DNA of 64,000 nucleotides, from contig JAMYGW020000005.1 of assembly GCA_025617375.2 (NCBI GenBank), forward strand, positions 1,550,001 to 1,614,000, given 5' to 3'. This document shows positions 12,770 to 26,274 of this stretch, one piece after another. A program made the position numbers and the translations under genes. The notes below the pieces were generated by a model, which was given only the letters and a program-made list of their open reading frames with translations, was not told the DNA's origin and made no database searches. Source of the stretch: Acarospora socialis. Lineage: Eukaryota; Ascomycota; Lecanoromycetes; Acarosporales; Acarosporaceae. Numbering within the stretch: the stretch's first letter is position 1; every line of letters begins with the position of its first letter.

Positions 12770-14045
12770 ATAAAAATATTAATTATGCTTAACTTCAAAA
12801 GCAAAAACAACTGCTTATATTAAAGCAGATGTTTAACTCATTAATTTTCTTGATAAACATAAAATTGAAAGTCAAAAACACTTCATCAACAAGAACAAAA
12901 CTCAGCAAAACAATGTGTGAGCTGAGAACTAGAAATGAATCAAAGATGATTTTAGAAAGTAAAAACATGTTTTTACTTTTCTTGTCAGTAATTACTTCTC
13001 TGCAGAAAAATGAATTGAAATGAGAAACTTAAAGAAAGACAAGAGTGACACAAGTAAACTTACTTATCTTTTATGTCAAAATACTACTTTATGAACTCAC
13101 AAGTGAATTCAATCAGAATCTGATGAGATTTACTTTTCAAATTTCAAAGTAAAATGATAATGATATAACAGTAACAGAAATTGAAAAGTACTGAAGATCA
13201 TTTTTCAGAGAAGACAGTCAGATGATAAAAGAATACAATTTGTATTTAATGTTGATCATGAAAATATCTCTTCTTTATTATTCTTAAATTAGTCTGCAAA
13301 ACTTCAGCAAGATTCTTAATGTATATTATTGTTTTTTCTCACTTGTTCTTCATCAATTTGTGATTCTTAACTAATTTGTGTAGAATCTAGAAGAAGAACA
13401 AGCATTTATCAGTATTTGCTTTGTAATCATGAGACAAAGTTAGAGAAAAAAGAAAAGTATTAACTCATTTGATGTATCTTTTGATTAAGCTTCTCATCAA
13501 TCTTTGAATCAGTTATTCTCTCATGTACAAGTTAAAAAATCTTTCAGTATGTTTTTAGACTATTATATGACTTAATGTTTTTAAGTTTTTATCATTTTTT
13601 TTCTGATATTAATTCAGCAGTCAGTCAAAAAAGATCTTCAAAGTATAATAAAAGATGATTTGCATCATCTGAATAGAGTTCTTTTCAGTGTATTAGCAGT
13701 ATTTGTAAATTAATAAGATTTATGATTTATTTGCAAGACATGATAAATAAAAAAACACAGTAAATAAGAAGATAAAAATCTTATCAATATCATTGTGTCT
13801 CAATTTCATAAAAAAAAAGAAAACTGTTGTCTGCATAATTCTTGTTCTTATTATTCAGCTCATCAAGATTTTCTTTTTAATTGAGATAGTATTTAAACAA
13901 ATGATTCTTGTTCTTTTCAGTAATTCAAGTTATATCTGTCTCATCTCTTTCTTCAACATTGATGTTAAAATCTGTCAAATTTGTATCAAAGTTAGTCTCA
14001 TCAATTTCATTCTCTGCATCAAAGCAGCTCTTATTTCTTGACTCA
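12770..14045 (-). pseudogene. Decayed DUF3435-type gene (tyrosine-recombinase-like family)
   Basis: On the minus strand the order of conserved blocks matches fungal DUF3435 proteins. An acidic N-terminal stretch comes first (about 14030-13840, with NEIDETNFDTNLTDFNI and KNHLFKYYLN). The block SLKTYWKIFKLVHERITDSK follows at about 13575-13500, resembling the family's 'LGTFWKVFRLVYERATGEKI'. Further down is SKIIFDSFLVLSSHIVLLSF at about 12960-12890, resembling 'PEIIFDPSLVLSPHVFLLGL'. The reading frame is interrupted many times and has the same CpG/CpC-depleted composition as its surroundings, so it is a pseudogene. DUF3435 includes the captain recombinases of fungal Starship elements but also many other repeat-associated genes. 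I cannot tell which this was, and no Starship boundaries are visible. The left limit abuts the LINE. Confidence 0.55.
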
Positions 14046-14168
14046 TTGTTATTATTTAAAAAATTTAACATTCAACAGTATTACATAATCAATGAGATCT
14101 GCTGAAGAAAATAATGATAATAATAATAATAAAATTCACACAAGAAAGTAAGAAAGATGTCAAATACA

Positions 14169-14529
14169 TGTTATGATTATATCTGAAGAGAAAGAAACTC
14201 ATGAGTCTATAATTAAAAATTTGTCTGAAGTGTGTACAGAGAGAACTGCAGAGTGACAGTCACATAATGACACAACAGCTCAATAACAAGTAAACAAGCT
14301 GAAAGCTCAATTTCTCAACATCAAGACATCAAAACATCAAGAGTGCTCAATACAGAGATATTGAGCTTGTTCTATATAGTAAAATCAATTTTTTTATGAA
14401 ATTAATCATGTTCAACTTAAGTAACAATTTAAGAATTAAAGATCAGAACTGTTTCAGATCAGTTATTATATTAATAAGCATAAACTCTTAGTTCTACATA
14501 CTTGAGAAAGCTTAGATTAGAATGTTACA
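14169..14529 (+). repeat. 5' LTR of chromovirus A
   Basis: This 361-bp LTR matches 20006-20366 over its full length with the same ends (TGTTAT...GTTACA). It contains the block TTCTATATAGTA followed by a TTTATGAAATT segment that is shared with the LTRs of copy B. Confidence 0.85.
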
Positions 14530-17500
14530 CTTTGAACATTCTTACAATATAACAAGTATGATGTCTGATACATAGAAGAATATCTCAATCTTATTTTTAA
14601 AACAAGTTCAGATGAACTCATCTTTATTATTTACTTTAAATAGAATGATGACATGATCAGTGATGATGTCAGTTCAAATACAACTATCTTTGAGTGCATC
14701 TAAGATACAGATATCATATATCTTTGATGAAGAATGAGAAAAACTGTGAGTCTTTGTGGTGAAGCTTGATCTATATATTGAATTCAATCAGTTGAAGTTT
14801 CAAATCAATTAAGAAAAAACATTGTTTGCAATGATCTATCTTGTGAATACAGTCTTCAATTGAATTAATCTTAAGCTGCACAAGTTTCTGAGAAAAAAAT
14901 ATGAAGAATACAACACAGATGTGAAGTCTATATTCAATAACTATGCACAGTTTAAGAAAGAATTAAGAAAAGTTTTTGAGATAATTGATGAAGAGAAAGC
15001 AGCAGAAAAACAAGTTCATATTTTGTAACAAAATAAATCAGCAGCAATATACATTACAGAGTTTCAGTGATTAGCAGCACTTATTAGATAAAATAATGAA
15101 GCACTTATTTATCAGTATTATTGTGAATTAAAAAAGTTCATCAAAGACAAAATAGTCTGAGCAGAACAATCAGACAATCTTTAGAAAATGATTGATTTGA
15201 ATATCAATATCAATAGTTGTCAGTGAGAACAACAGATAAAACAAAAAAAATATTAAATATCATTTATGATAAAAGATCAAGAAGAAAGCTTCTGACTGTA
15301 AATTAAACAATATATTTTATTGATAAGATATAGAGAGATAAATTCTATGAATCTTAATATGATTGAGAAGTGTCATCAAAAGCTATAAAAGACTAGATGA
15401 ATAAAGCATGAATGTCAGTCAGAGTGATTCACTAAATCTCAGACAACATCACAAAACAAAATATAAATGTATTACAACTGCAGAAAACTCAGACACCTTG
15501 TTTAAGAGTGTAACAGATCTTGAATAAAAAGAAAAAATGTTGTAGTGACAGTCAAGAAGAATACACACATAGTGCACAACACTCTCAGCTGAACAGTCTG
15601 CTACAATGACATGTGCAGAGTACACATGAGTACAAAAAATAAAGTCAGATAATATCTTCAGAAATTATACAACAAAGACATTAGAGATAGACACAACACA
15701 ATGAGTTGATTAAACTATGAGAAAAAATTAACTACTTTTGCAAAAAAACATATCAAGAAAGATGTTCTTGATGTTAAGATTAAAGAGACTGATACTCAAG
15801 AAATTCAGATAAAAAAAGACTACAGTAATAACATCTGACAAACACTGAATTTGAATGCAGATCAGAAAGAAATCAATGAATGAAAAGTCAATATAAAATT
15901 GAAGACAGTATATCAGCATTCTGAGAATCAACATTGAGCATTAAAAGAAGAAAAGCTTCAATTTAAGAAGCAAGAGCTTGAGCAAGAAGTGCAAACTTAA
16001 AAACAAAAAGCACAACACAAGAGTACAGAAAAACAAAAGACATATGATCAGCTAGAAGAGCTGATAATAGCTGTTAAAGATGAATGTTTTAACAGTGATG
16101 ATGCAATATTGCTGAAATCTCTTGTTTGAAAAATGAAAAGTCACAAGATTGAGATATACTTACTCAAAGAGAACATCATGCAAAATAAAGACAGATGAAT
16201 CTTCAGCAAAGAGTATATATCATTTGAATTTCTGCAAAGAGTAAAAGTTTTTAAGAGTTAATTATAGATAAAGTATAATCAATATGAATTCTGACTACAT
16301 TTAGAAAGATATATTGAGCAGTATAGTTTAGAGTATGCAAATCTTATGATTGAAAGAGAATCAAAGTGATTTCAAGAACTTTGAAGATGAGTTGAACAAT
16401 TAAATGAGTCAAAAAATGAAAAGCTTTCTCAACAAAACTAAAGAATAAGAAGCTAGCAGTGTTTCAAAGACAAGACAATGATTATTAAATATAAATCAAG
16501 ATCACAATCAGTGAATATCATATCAACACACTGATGAATTTCAGAGCAAACAGTAATATTATGAATTAGAAAATAGTCAATATGTTAAAATTAGAGATAT
16601 GATGAGCACACTGTTTATTCAACATATGAATGATAAATGAAGTCATCAAAAGAATTGATGAAAAAATCTGTGTAAAAGTCTCAATTCTTGAAAACTCACA
16701 AGAGATAACATTTGATGTTATGAAATCAATTGAATACAATACAGTGTTAAAGATGTTCTGATTGTGCAGAAGAAATCTGAAAATTAACTGAGTTATAAAA
16801 AAAATATGTGTAATCAAAAACACATATAAGATTTCTGAACAATCAGAAATGAGTTTATTAGAGTATAAGTTATAAAATCATAAAATACTGCTATTGAACA
16901 GAAAACAATCTAAATGAATGTCATTGTACTCAATGAGTGAAAATCAACTCAAGAAAGTTAGAACTTACCTTGATGAGAATTTAAAGAAAGAATTCATAAA
17001 ATCATCAAAGTCATCAGCAGAATACTTAATTCTGTTTATATCAAAAAAAAATGACAAAAAATAACTATGTGTCAACTACAGACAACTCAATGAGATAACT
17101 CATTAAGATAATTATTTTCTATCTTTGATAAAAGAGTTGCAAAATTAACTAAACAAAACTAAGTGATTCACAAGTTTAGATCTTAAGAACATTTATTATC
17201 AAGTTAAAATGAAAGAAGATAAAGAATGAAAGATGACATTCTGAATAAGATATGAACATTATGAATATACTGTTATGTTATTTAAATTGAAAAATGCATC
17301 AGTCATCTTTCAGAGATTAATCAATGATATATTGAGAGAATATCTCAATGATTTTATAATCACATATCTTAATGATATTCTGATATACTCAGAAGATCTT
17401 GAGAAGTACTGCAGATATATGTGTAAAATATTAGTAAAGCTTAATGAGAAAGCTCTGTACATAAAAAAGTCAAAAAGCAGATTTGAAATCAAGAAAGTTG

Positions 17501-19744
17501 AGTTTCTAAACTATGTAATTTGATTTGAACAAATCAAGAAGAATTCAAAAAAGATAAAAGCAGTCAAAAACTAATCAACATTAAAATAAATTAAGAAAGT
17601 ACAGATCTTTCTAAAGTTAATAAACTATGTAAGAATTGTAGAATCACTAATGTGTTTGACATGCAAAAGCAAAGAATAACACTGAGATCAAGAACAGAAA
17701 AATGCATTTCACATATTAAAAAGAAGTTTTAGTGAAACAGCACATCTGAGAATACTCAACTCAGTATGTGAAAAAACACTGAAAACTGATGCTTCAGATT
17801 TCACAGTAAAAGCATGTTTATATTAGATTGAGAATGAACAACAAAAATTCATAATATATCAATTTAGAAAACTATCAGAACTCAAGAAAAGATATAAGAT
17901 TCATAATAAGAAACTTCTCACAATAATGAAAGCACTACAAAACTAAAAATCTTATCTTGCAAAAACAAACAAATCAATTCAGATCTATACAAATCACAAG
18001 AATCTGAGAAACTTTGCAACAACAAAGCAACTTAATCAATGACAGATTCATTGAATGAAGCAGTTGACAGATTATGAATTTCAGATTCATTACAAGAAAA
18101 ATAATGAAAATAATGAAGCAAATATCTTGAGTAAACAATCTGATCATGAAGATGTACAGATGATATATGTTGAAATTCTGAGTAAAGACAACAAAGAAGT
18201 TCTCACAAAGAACTTAGCAGCAATATATAAGATGAAGTAAGTTCTCTTAATAAACAAAAAACTCATTAAAATGTGTCATTACAGCAGAACTGATGAACAT
18301 TTAAAAATTAAGTGCACTGAGAATCTAGTGTGAAGAAGATGCAATGTTAGCAATTTTAGAAATTAAATCATCAAAATAATTACTGTGTGCAACTCATGCT
18401 GAAGAAATAAGATCAGTTAAGATAAATAATATGATGAAGTAATGCAACTAAACATACTGAATGCATCATGAAAATCAATTATCATGAACTTTATTATGAA
18501 GCTATCACTGTCAAAGAATTCAGCATGAAAAGTGAAATTTAATAACATATTGATCATAGTAAACAGATTAATCAAGTACACAATGTTCATTTCATTCAAA
18601 GAAACTGTAACAGCATCAGTATTAACATACATTATACTGCAAGAATTAATTAACAATTACAGAATATCAAAAGAGTTTATTACTGACAGAAACAAGCTGT
18701 TTATAAGTAAGTTTTGAAAAATGCTTACAGCAGAACTTGAGATAAAACATAAGATGTTGATGACATATCACTCACAAATGAATGAGCAAAGCAAATGAAT
18801 GAATCAGACAGTAAAGATGTACTTGAGATACTATGTCAACAAAAGTCAAAACAACTGAATACAACTGTTATCAACAGCACAGTTTGTGTACAACAACATA
18901 AGAAACAAAATCATGAAAGAAATATCTTTCTATATGAATTATGACTACAATTCAGAGATATGACAAGATCTCAAAGAACATGAATTACAAAGTCAAAAAG
19001 TGATTTTAAATATCACTCAGATAAAGAAACTGCATCAAGATCTAACAAAACAGATTGAACAGCAGATGAAATGAATGATAGAGACAAGATCATTTAAAAA
19101 AAAGAAAAGAATATATTTAAAAACAAACAACATACAAACTAAAAAAAGAAGCAAGAAGCTGAAGAATGAAAGCATTGAATCATTCAAGATCATATGAAAC
19201 ATTAAAAAGTTAAGCTATAAACTAAACTTACTTAAGAAAATGAGAATACATCTGATATTTCATGTGTTTATGTTACAGCATTACAATCAGTTTATATCAC
19301 TTCAAATCATTAAAACATCTGTCAAACTCAAAGAAGAATATGAAGTTGAGAATATTTTAGAAAAAAGAATGATTAGTGAGAAAGCTCACTATCTCATCAA
19401 ATAAAAAGATTATGACATCTCAGAAAATATTTAAGAACTCAAAGAGAATCTCAAGAACTGTGTGAGAACACTTCAATATTTTGAGAAAGAAAGTCAATAT
19501 TAGTTCAGAAGAATGACAACATTAAATTAACAAGTTATAACATTGTTTGAGAATCTTCATTCTCAGTCTCATCATTATTACTATCAAGTTCAGCAACAAA
19601 ACAGTCAGTTTTTTGTGTGACACAACAATCTGTTTGATTCAAAGTCTTTTGAAAATACATTATCTTGACAGCAAAAGCATCAAGAACTGCATTTGCATCA
19701 TTTATTTTCTTTTGAAAAGAAAAACAAGTTCTATTAAGAGACTT

Positions 19745-19939
19745 TCATGAAACTGCAACACACAGATAACTGTGACAAGTATACTTATTGTATTTCAGTT
19801 TTTCATCAATCATGACAAAGCAATTGAGACTGTGAACAGTACAGAATTCACAAGAAAATGTGATGAGACTACCACTGAGTTGAATTTTCTTTGCAATTCT
19901 TAGACAATTGAAATTTTTAGAAAGCATCATTGCTGACAA
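19745..19939 (-). other. Antisense cysteine-rich frame inside chromovirus A
   Basis: This is a minus-strand frame between the chromodomain end of pol and the 3' LTR. It encodes a short peptide with a CEFC pair followed by spaced cysteines and the string YNKYTC. Equivalent frames occur at the same relative place in copy B (31609-31950) and next to the minus-oriented LTR at 37184 (37595-37792). Recurrence in the same position and orientation argues for a real accessory antisense gene of this element family. I do not know its function. It is a fossil here. Confidence 0.5.
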
Positions 19940-20005
19940 TGAAAGTTGTTATATACTTTTGCTTAAATAGACTCTAGAGAACTAGCATCTAAAAAAGAAA
20001 AATAA

Positions 20006-20366
20006 TGTTATGATCATATCTGAAGAGAAAGAAACTCATAAGTTTGTGATTAAGAATTTGTCTGAAGTATGTACAGAGAAAACTGCAGAATAACAGTTAT
20101 GTAATGACACAACAGCTCAATGATGAGCAGACAAGCTGAGAACTTAATTTCTTAATACTAAGACATTAAAACATCAAGAGTGCTCAATACAGAGACATCA
20201 AGCTTATTCTATATAGTAGAATTGATTTTTTTATGAAATTGATCATGTTCAACTTAAGTAACAATCTAAAAGTTAAAGATCAAAATCATTTCAGATCAGC
20301 TGTTATATCAATAAGCACAAACTCTTAGTTCTACATACTCAAGAAAGCTCAGATTAGAATGTTACA
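20006..20366 (+). repeat. 3' LTR of chromovirus A
   Basis: This is the 361-bp partner of 14169-14529. It is somewhat less mutated than the left LTR in several stretches. Directly downstream is GTGCA, the likely second half of the target duplication. Confidence 0.85.
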
Positions 20367-20735
20367 GTGCAGTTAACTGCACTTAGATAATATATTGCAG
20401 AAAAGTTGAATAAAGTCAAAAAAAATAAATTGTTAAGTGTCAGAGATTTAAAGAAAGAAGAAAGAAGAAGAATGATTGAATAATAAGAACATTTTATCAT
20501 GATAAATCATCACAAAATAAAAAACATTCATTTTGAAAACAAGAATCAGAGAAGCAGTTATTGACTTAAATAACTTATCTGCTTTTATTTTGATGTTTTT
20601 GCAAGTCATGTTACTTTGATTACTAAGACAGTGAGTGTAAGAGCAGCACAAGAATTTGATAACTCAGCTAATGAAAGCAGCATTGAAACTACTCAAAAAT
20701 AGCAGTCACTTTGCTGTTTGCTCATTTAATGTAGT
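20367..20735. other. AT-rich spacer between two chromovirus copies
   Basis: This spacer contains purine-rich tracts (about 20450-20480) and short random frames. Nothing recognisable is seen. Confidence 0.5.
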
Positions 20736-23700
20736 TATTTTTTTTTAGAGATTAATCAACAATATATTACAACAATTTCTTGATAAATTTATAATCACAT
20801 ATGTTAATAACATTCTGATATATTCAGAAGATCTTAATAAATATTGTGAGTATGTGTACAAAATATTGATGAAGTTCAATAAAAAAGTTCTGTACATAAA
20901 AAAGTTAAAGAACAGATTTAAAATTAAGTAAGTTGAGTTTTTAAACTATATAATTCAATCTAAACAAATTGAAAAGAACTTAAAGAAAATAAAAGTAGTC
21001 AGAAACTAACTGACATTAAAATAAGTCAAGAAAGTACAAATCTTTCTAGAATTAACAAACTAGTATTGAAAATTCATACTTCAATATGCAAAGATTGCAG
21101 AATTACTAATGTGTTTAATATGCAAGAGTGAAGAATAATATTGAAAAAGAAATTTGAAAAATACATTTCATACATTAAAAAAAGTTTTAATGAAACAGCA
21201 CATTTGAGAATACTCAATTCAGCATACAAAATGATATTGAAAACTGATGCTTTAAATTGTGCAATAAAAAAGTATATTTATATTAGATTGAGAATAAACA
21301 ACAAAAATTCATAACATATCAATTTAAAAAGTTATCAGAACTCAAGAAAAGATATAAGATTCATAATAAAAAACTTTTTACAATAGTAAAAGTATTACAA
21401 AACTGAAGATCTTATTTTGCAAAAACAAACAAACTGATTCAGAGTTATACAGATCACAAGAATTTGAGAAATTTTACAATCATAAAACAATTCAATTAAT
21501 AACAAATTCATTGAACAGAACACTTAACAGACTATTTTATGAGAACTATATGGCAGCTCAATTGCATGTTGATATATGTGTTAAGATTAGTTTGAAAATC
21601 TAACTATGTTCATCTTAAAACAGTTCTAAAACACAGTTCTTTTTAAAATGACTTCAGACTGAAAATACAATTAAAAACTCAATTTAAAATCATAATTTCA
21701 AAATAGTGTCAACACATATGTCAATATATAATTCATATAAAAACTAAATTCAAATAAACACATATTATATACAATATAATGTTAACATATAGTCAACATA
21801 CAATTGAAAATCTCAAAACAGTATTAACATTATATTCAAGAAAATCTATGTTAAGTGCAATTTTATATTGATTTGAATTGTATGTTGAAAGACTTTTTCA
21901 AAAAATAAAAATTTATAAGTCTAAAGACACATATGTGTGTATTATATGATGATTTCTATATGAATTTTGTCTAAAAATCTCATTTTTAAAATTATTTTTT
22001 GTATGATGTTGATACTCATTAAGTGAGATCTCTAGTGAGATTTTAGACACATGAAGTTTTTGCTTAGTAAGAAATTTTGAAAATGATTTCACTATTAAAA
22101 CTGTGTTAATTATAATATGTAATTGATATATTATATAGTTTTATATATAAAATCATGTTGAATCATAATTGCATGTTGAAAACAACATATTTTGATAATT
22201 TGAACAGTTTTGTTTTCAATTATTAGTTAACACTGTTTTGAATTTTCAAAACTGTGTTGAAATGCAATTATCTTGAAAAATATGTTAACATCATGTTCTG
22301 CTATCATATAGACCTCATAAGATATGAATTTCAGATTTATTATAAGTAAAATAATGAAAATAATAAAATTAATGTTTTGAGCAGACAATTTAATCACAAA
22401 AATATACAAATAATACATGCTGAAATTTAAACAAAGACAACAAAGAAATTCTCACAAGAACTTAACAGCAATATGTAAAATAGAGTAAGTTTTTTTGACA
22501 AATAAAAAACTCATTGAAATATATTATCAAAACAAAATCAAAAAACATCTAAAAGTTAAATGTAAAGAAGATTTAGTGTAAAGAAAACACAATATTGACA
22601 ATTTTAAAAATTAAGTCATCAAGATGATCACTGTGTGTGATTTATGTTAAAGAAATAAAATTAATTAAGATAAACAATATAACAAAATAACACAACTAAA
22701 TGCATTAAATGCATCATAAAAATCAGTTATCATAAATTTCATAATAAAGCTATTATCATCAAAGAATTTAACATAAAGAATAAAATTCAACAATATATTA
22801 ATTATAGTGAATAAATTGATTAAATACACAATATTCATTTTATTTAAAGAAATCACAACAGCATCAGTATTGACATACACAATATTACAAAAATTAATTA
22901 ATAATCATGAACTATTAAGAGAGTTTATCACTGATAAAAACAAACTGTTTATAAATAAATTTTAAGAAATGTTTACAGCAGAACTCAAAATAAAGCATAA
23001 AATATTAATAATATATTATTTACAGACAGATGAACAGAATAAAAAAATGAATTAAACAGTGAAAATATATTTAAAACACTATATCAACAAAATCAGAATA
23101 ACTGAGTACAGCTGTTATTAACAGTACAATTTGTATATAACAACACAAGAAACAAAATCATGAAAGAAACATCTTTCTATATAAACTATAATTACAATTC
23201 AGAGATATGATAAAATTCATAAATACATGAATCACAAAGTCAGAAAATAATATTGAACATTGCACAGTTAAAAGAATTGCACTGAGATTTAACAAAATGA
23301 ATTGAACAGCAAATAAAACAAATGATAAAGATAAAACTGTTTTAAAAAAAATATACTTGAAAACAAACAACATACAGATTAAGACAAAAAGTAAAAAGCT
23401 GAAAAATAAAAGTATTGAATAATTTAAGATTAAGAGAAACATCAAAAATTAAGTTATGAGTTAAATTTATTCAGAAAAATGAAAATACATTCAATATTTT
23501 ATACATTTATGCTACAGTACTGCAATTAATTCATATTACTTCAAATTATTGAAATAACTGTCAAACTCAACAAAGAATATAAAGTTAAGAATATTTTAGA
23601 GAAGAAAATGATTAGTGAGAAAGTTTATTATTTTATAAAATGAAAAATTTACAATATTTCAGAAAATATCTGAAAATTCAAGAAAAATCTCAAAAACTGT

Positions 23701-23880
23701 GTAAAAACACTTCAATATTTTGAGAAAAAACAATAATAAATTCTCAGAAGAATAACAACATTAAGTTAATCAGTTATTGTATGTATTGTTTAACTAAGAG
23801 ATTTTCTTCATTATTAATTTCATCATTATTGCTATTAAACTCAGCAGCAAAACAATTAATCTTTATTAATATACAATAAT
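20736..23880 (+). mobile_element. Ty3/gypsy chromovirus, fragment of a third copy (fossil, interrupted)
   Basis: This piece is collinear with copies A and B from the middle of reverse transcriptase (starting at the block around RLINNI) through RNase H, integrase, the chromodomain-like tail and part of the antisense-frame region. It lacks both LTRs. It is split by a 788-bp TA-flanked MITE (21535-22322); the sequences either side are contiguous in copies A and B. It is heavily broken and at least as old as copy A. Confidence 0.8.
21535..22322. mobile_element. Tc1/mariner-like MITE inserted in a chromovirus
   Basis: This 788-bp insertion is absent from the homologous positions of copies A (near 18066) and B (near 30056). 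Its ends form an imperfect terminal inverted repeat: TTTTATGAG then CTATATG on the left, and the reverse complement of TCTTATGAG then CTATATG on the right. It is flanked by TA on both sides (21533-21534 and 22323-22324), the hallmark target duplication of the Tc1/mariner superfamily. The interior is full of smaller inverted repeats, such as CAATTGCATGTTGA and its complement, and it has no coding frame. It must be younger than the chromovirus fragment it splits. Confidence 0.75.
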
Positions 23881-23894
23881 TTATCTGATTTAAA

Positions 23895-25312
23895 GTTCTG
23901 TAAAATAAAAAAAGATTAAATAATAAAGAAAAATCTTATGAAACTTTAATTTTCACAAAGAAACAGCTTGTCTTCTGTTCTTATATAATTAGTAAGATAG
24001 TTTGATTGTGAAAAAAGCTTTAAATTCATTATACAACTCAATAAAATATTTATCTCTTTTGCAAGTTATTTAAAAATCAAATTGAATTCATTATATCAAA
24101 AACTTCTGCTATGTTCATTGACAGAAAAATAACAATATGTTTTTTACTATTTCAAATTATATAAATCTGACTTATCAACAGATTTAGTATAGTTTTTGTG
24201 AATCATTCTGTTCTGTATTTCATCTGACTTTTAAAAAGAAAATTGTTGTTTTCTGTAATCTGTTTAATTTATACAGTTAATAAAGTTTTCATAATTTTTC
24301 TCATTATATTCAGTAAAGTAATTAATCTTTATAATTTAGTTTCTTTGTAGAATTGCTTTTCTGACTTGTATAACACTATTGTACAAGTTTTCTTGTATTT
24401 TTTAGAAAGAAAGTTTAATTTTTAATTTGTATTGATGAGATTGACTATTGTTTAAATAAGTTTAAATCTCATTGCTTTGAAAAAGCAGTATGAAATGCTG
24501 TCTGACTTTAAAATGTTGTGAAACACTTTTGTATAAAGAATTGCAGAAATTATAAAAAGATAAAAGAATACTTGTGCTATACTGTTGACTAACTGTCTAT
24601 CTAGTGAAACATACATCATTGACTTGATTATGATTAATGTAAGTTGTAAAGATTGTTTATTCACATGCTTTGTTACACAGACTATATGAATAATGAGTAA
24701 CTTCTGATGTTAGTTTCAACTAAAACTATAAAAGCAGTTAGAACATTACACTTCTCAACAGAAATCTTCTTCACATTAATTGAGTTAAAGATGAATATAA
24801 ATTGAATAAAGATTTTTAAATCAATAAATTTGTTCTTCTGTGAAAATTAAAGCACTTTGACATTCAAAATATTTTGAAGATTGACTGTCATTTTAAAATA
24901 AAATTTTTTCTTAAAGATCTCAGCTTTTTCATTCAGAATGTGAACTTCTTTATGTATTATACAAATTAAAGAAACTGTTGCTGCAAAATTTAAATTTTTT
25001 TTTTTTCATTTTAATTAAAATTCAAAGTTCATTTCTCTCTGCTGTCTCACTGATCATATTGTAAAAATATATAACTTTTGTTTTTGTGATCAGATTTCTC
25101 TTAATTTTGTCTTTTATCTTAATTAACTTTCATACTTCTTTCATACAAATTATTCTTGCTTATCATTTTATTCTTCTTTCTTGTCTGACTATCTCATTAA
25201 TTGTGTCTGTTCATTAAACTTCTTCTTGATTCAAGAACTTGTGCATAGAAACTGAGTTGCTGATTAGTGTCTCAATAAAGTTAATAAGATACTCTGTGTA
25301 TTGTATGATTCA
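23895..25312 (-). mobile_element. Tad1-type LINE fragment (family D, copy 2)
   Basis: This fragment is collinear with about 9325-10520 of LINE D copy 1 on the same strand and covers part of ORF2 around the reverse transcriptase. It is interrupted by a 210-bp Copia solo LTR (24551-24760). It carries many stops and both ends are truncated. Its divergence from copy 1 is mostly transitions. Confidence 0.7.
24551..24760 (-). repeat. Copia solo LTR (210 bp)
   Basis: This is the reverse complement of the 210-bp LTRs of the Copia element at 2097-7560 and has exactly the same length. It is flanked by perfect GAAAT duplications (24546-24550 and 24761-24765). The matching empty site is present in LINE D copy 1 near 9966-9975. 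It was left behind by LTR-LTR recombination or is a lone fossil LTR. Confidence 0.85.
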
Positions 25313-25988
25313 ATGTATACTTGAATAATATATAACTAACAATTCACTGAATCTTCAACAAGATTAAGAAGATAATTGATAAAATATTTTTAAAAAATTG
25401 TTTTGAGAAAAATTATTTTCTAATGCTGATATCATGCATTCTGTGATTCATTCATTAAGAATTGCATTATATATAAAATTTTTGTCTCATTGTTAATAAA
25501 GTTCTTGAATATTAAGTGAAACACTGTCTCAATGCTGCATATAAAGTTAAGATATTTCTGTACAGATTTTTCAGCATAAATATTTAAATATTTAAAATAA
25601 ATATTTCTTTTAATCATCACTACACTGAGATGATTCTCTGCAGATTATTTATTGAAAACTTTGAATGAGATTTGCTCTGATATCAAAGAACTATTGTTTG
25701 TTTTCACTTTAAGTGAATCATTAACAAACATTTTATTAACATTTTAACATCACAGCACTTCAACTTTTCTCTGAATAAATACAAAACAATATTTTTTCAA
25801 AAATAAGAATTTTTTCTTTTCTGTTTGCTTTAACTTGACATTTAAATTTTTAAATATCAATGTGAAACAATCAGTTTCATATTACACTGTTTGCAGTGAG
25901 TTTATTAAAGATGAATTTATTATGAGTGAATCATTTAAATTTATATGATTTCAAGATTGATTTAATAAATTTGATGTACTGTCATTGC
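25313..25988 (-). mobile_element. Gag-like retroelement scrap (fossil)
   Basis: A minus-strand frame at 25432-25620 resembles the start of fungal LTR-element gag proteins; the blocks YAEKSVQKYLNF and NETKILYIMQFLM sit where 'YHGKSLKEL...' and 'DRTKILFAMQYLKG' occur in such proteins. No LTRs are visible. It is broken, old and of uncertain subfamily. Confidence 0.4.
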
Positions 25989-26274
25989 TTTAATGTTGTT
26001 AACTTTATGTTTACATATTATTACACAATGAATTGTCAATTATAACAATAAAGAAATTAAAATTGTAAGTCTCAATATCTATTTATTACAGATAAATTAT
26101 CAAAATTGATTTATAACAGTATGAAAAATAATGATACACAAGCTATTTAATGATAGAACAACACAATATATCTTTATTGATATTAAAATTAATCTTTAAA
26201 GAGTTTTCTATGCAGAGAAATCTCATATATATAGATTTTCACTTAGCTACACTTACTAAGATATAGTGCTGTGA
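25989..26274 (+). repeat. Repeat X, copy 1 (left part)
   Basis: This is closely similar to 51966-52258, and about 120 bp of it recurs inverted at 53344-53470. The shared core includes TATCTATTTATTACAGATA and GATACACAAGCTATT. Copy 1 is split by chromovirus B: the sequence breaks at TGCTGTGA (26274) and resumes after the second TGTGA at 32350 with TGCACTTTATTATTTATTC. The unbroken version lies at about 52245-52285. The class of repeat is unknown; no coding frame is seen. Confidence 0.65.

Larger units (their letters stand above)
14169..20366 (+). mobile_element. Ty3/gypsy chromovirus, copy A (fossil)
   Basis: A 6198-bp element has two 361-bp LTRs (14169-14529 and 20006-20366) that begin TGTTAT and end GTTACA. 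The flanking pentamers are ATACA and GTGCA, which differ by two transitions and are best read as a mutated target duplication. Parts in order on the plus strand: gag with a zinc-knuckle region near 15470-15530; a protease/linker region; reverse transcriptase about 16930-17700; RNase H about 17770-17950; integrase about 18250-19100; and a chromodomain-like tail about 19320-19480 (VENILEKRM, YLIK). An antisense frame with paired cysteines lies between pol and the 3' LTR. The element is broken by many lesions (dozens) and is clearly older than copy B at 26275-32344. Confidence 0.88.
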
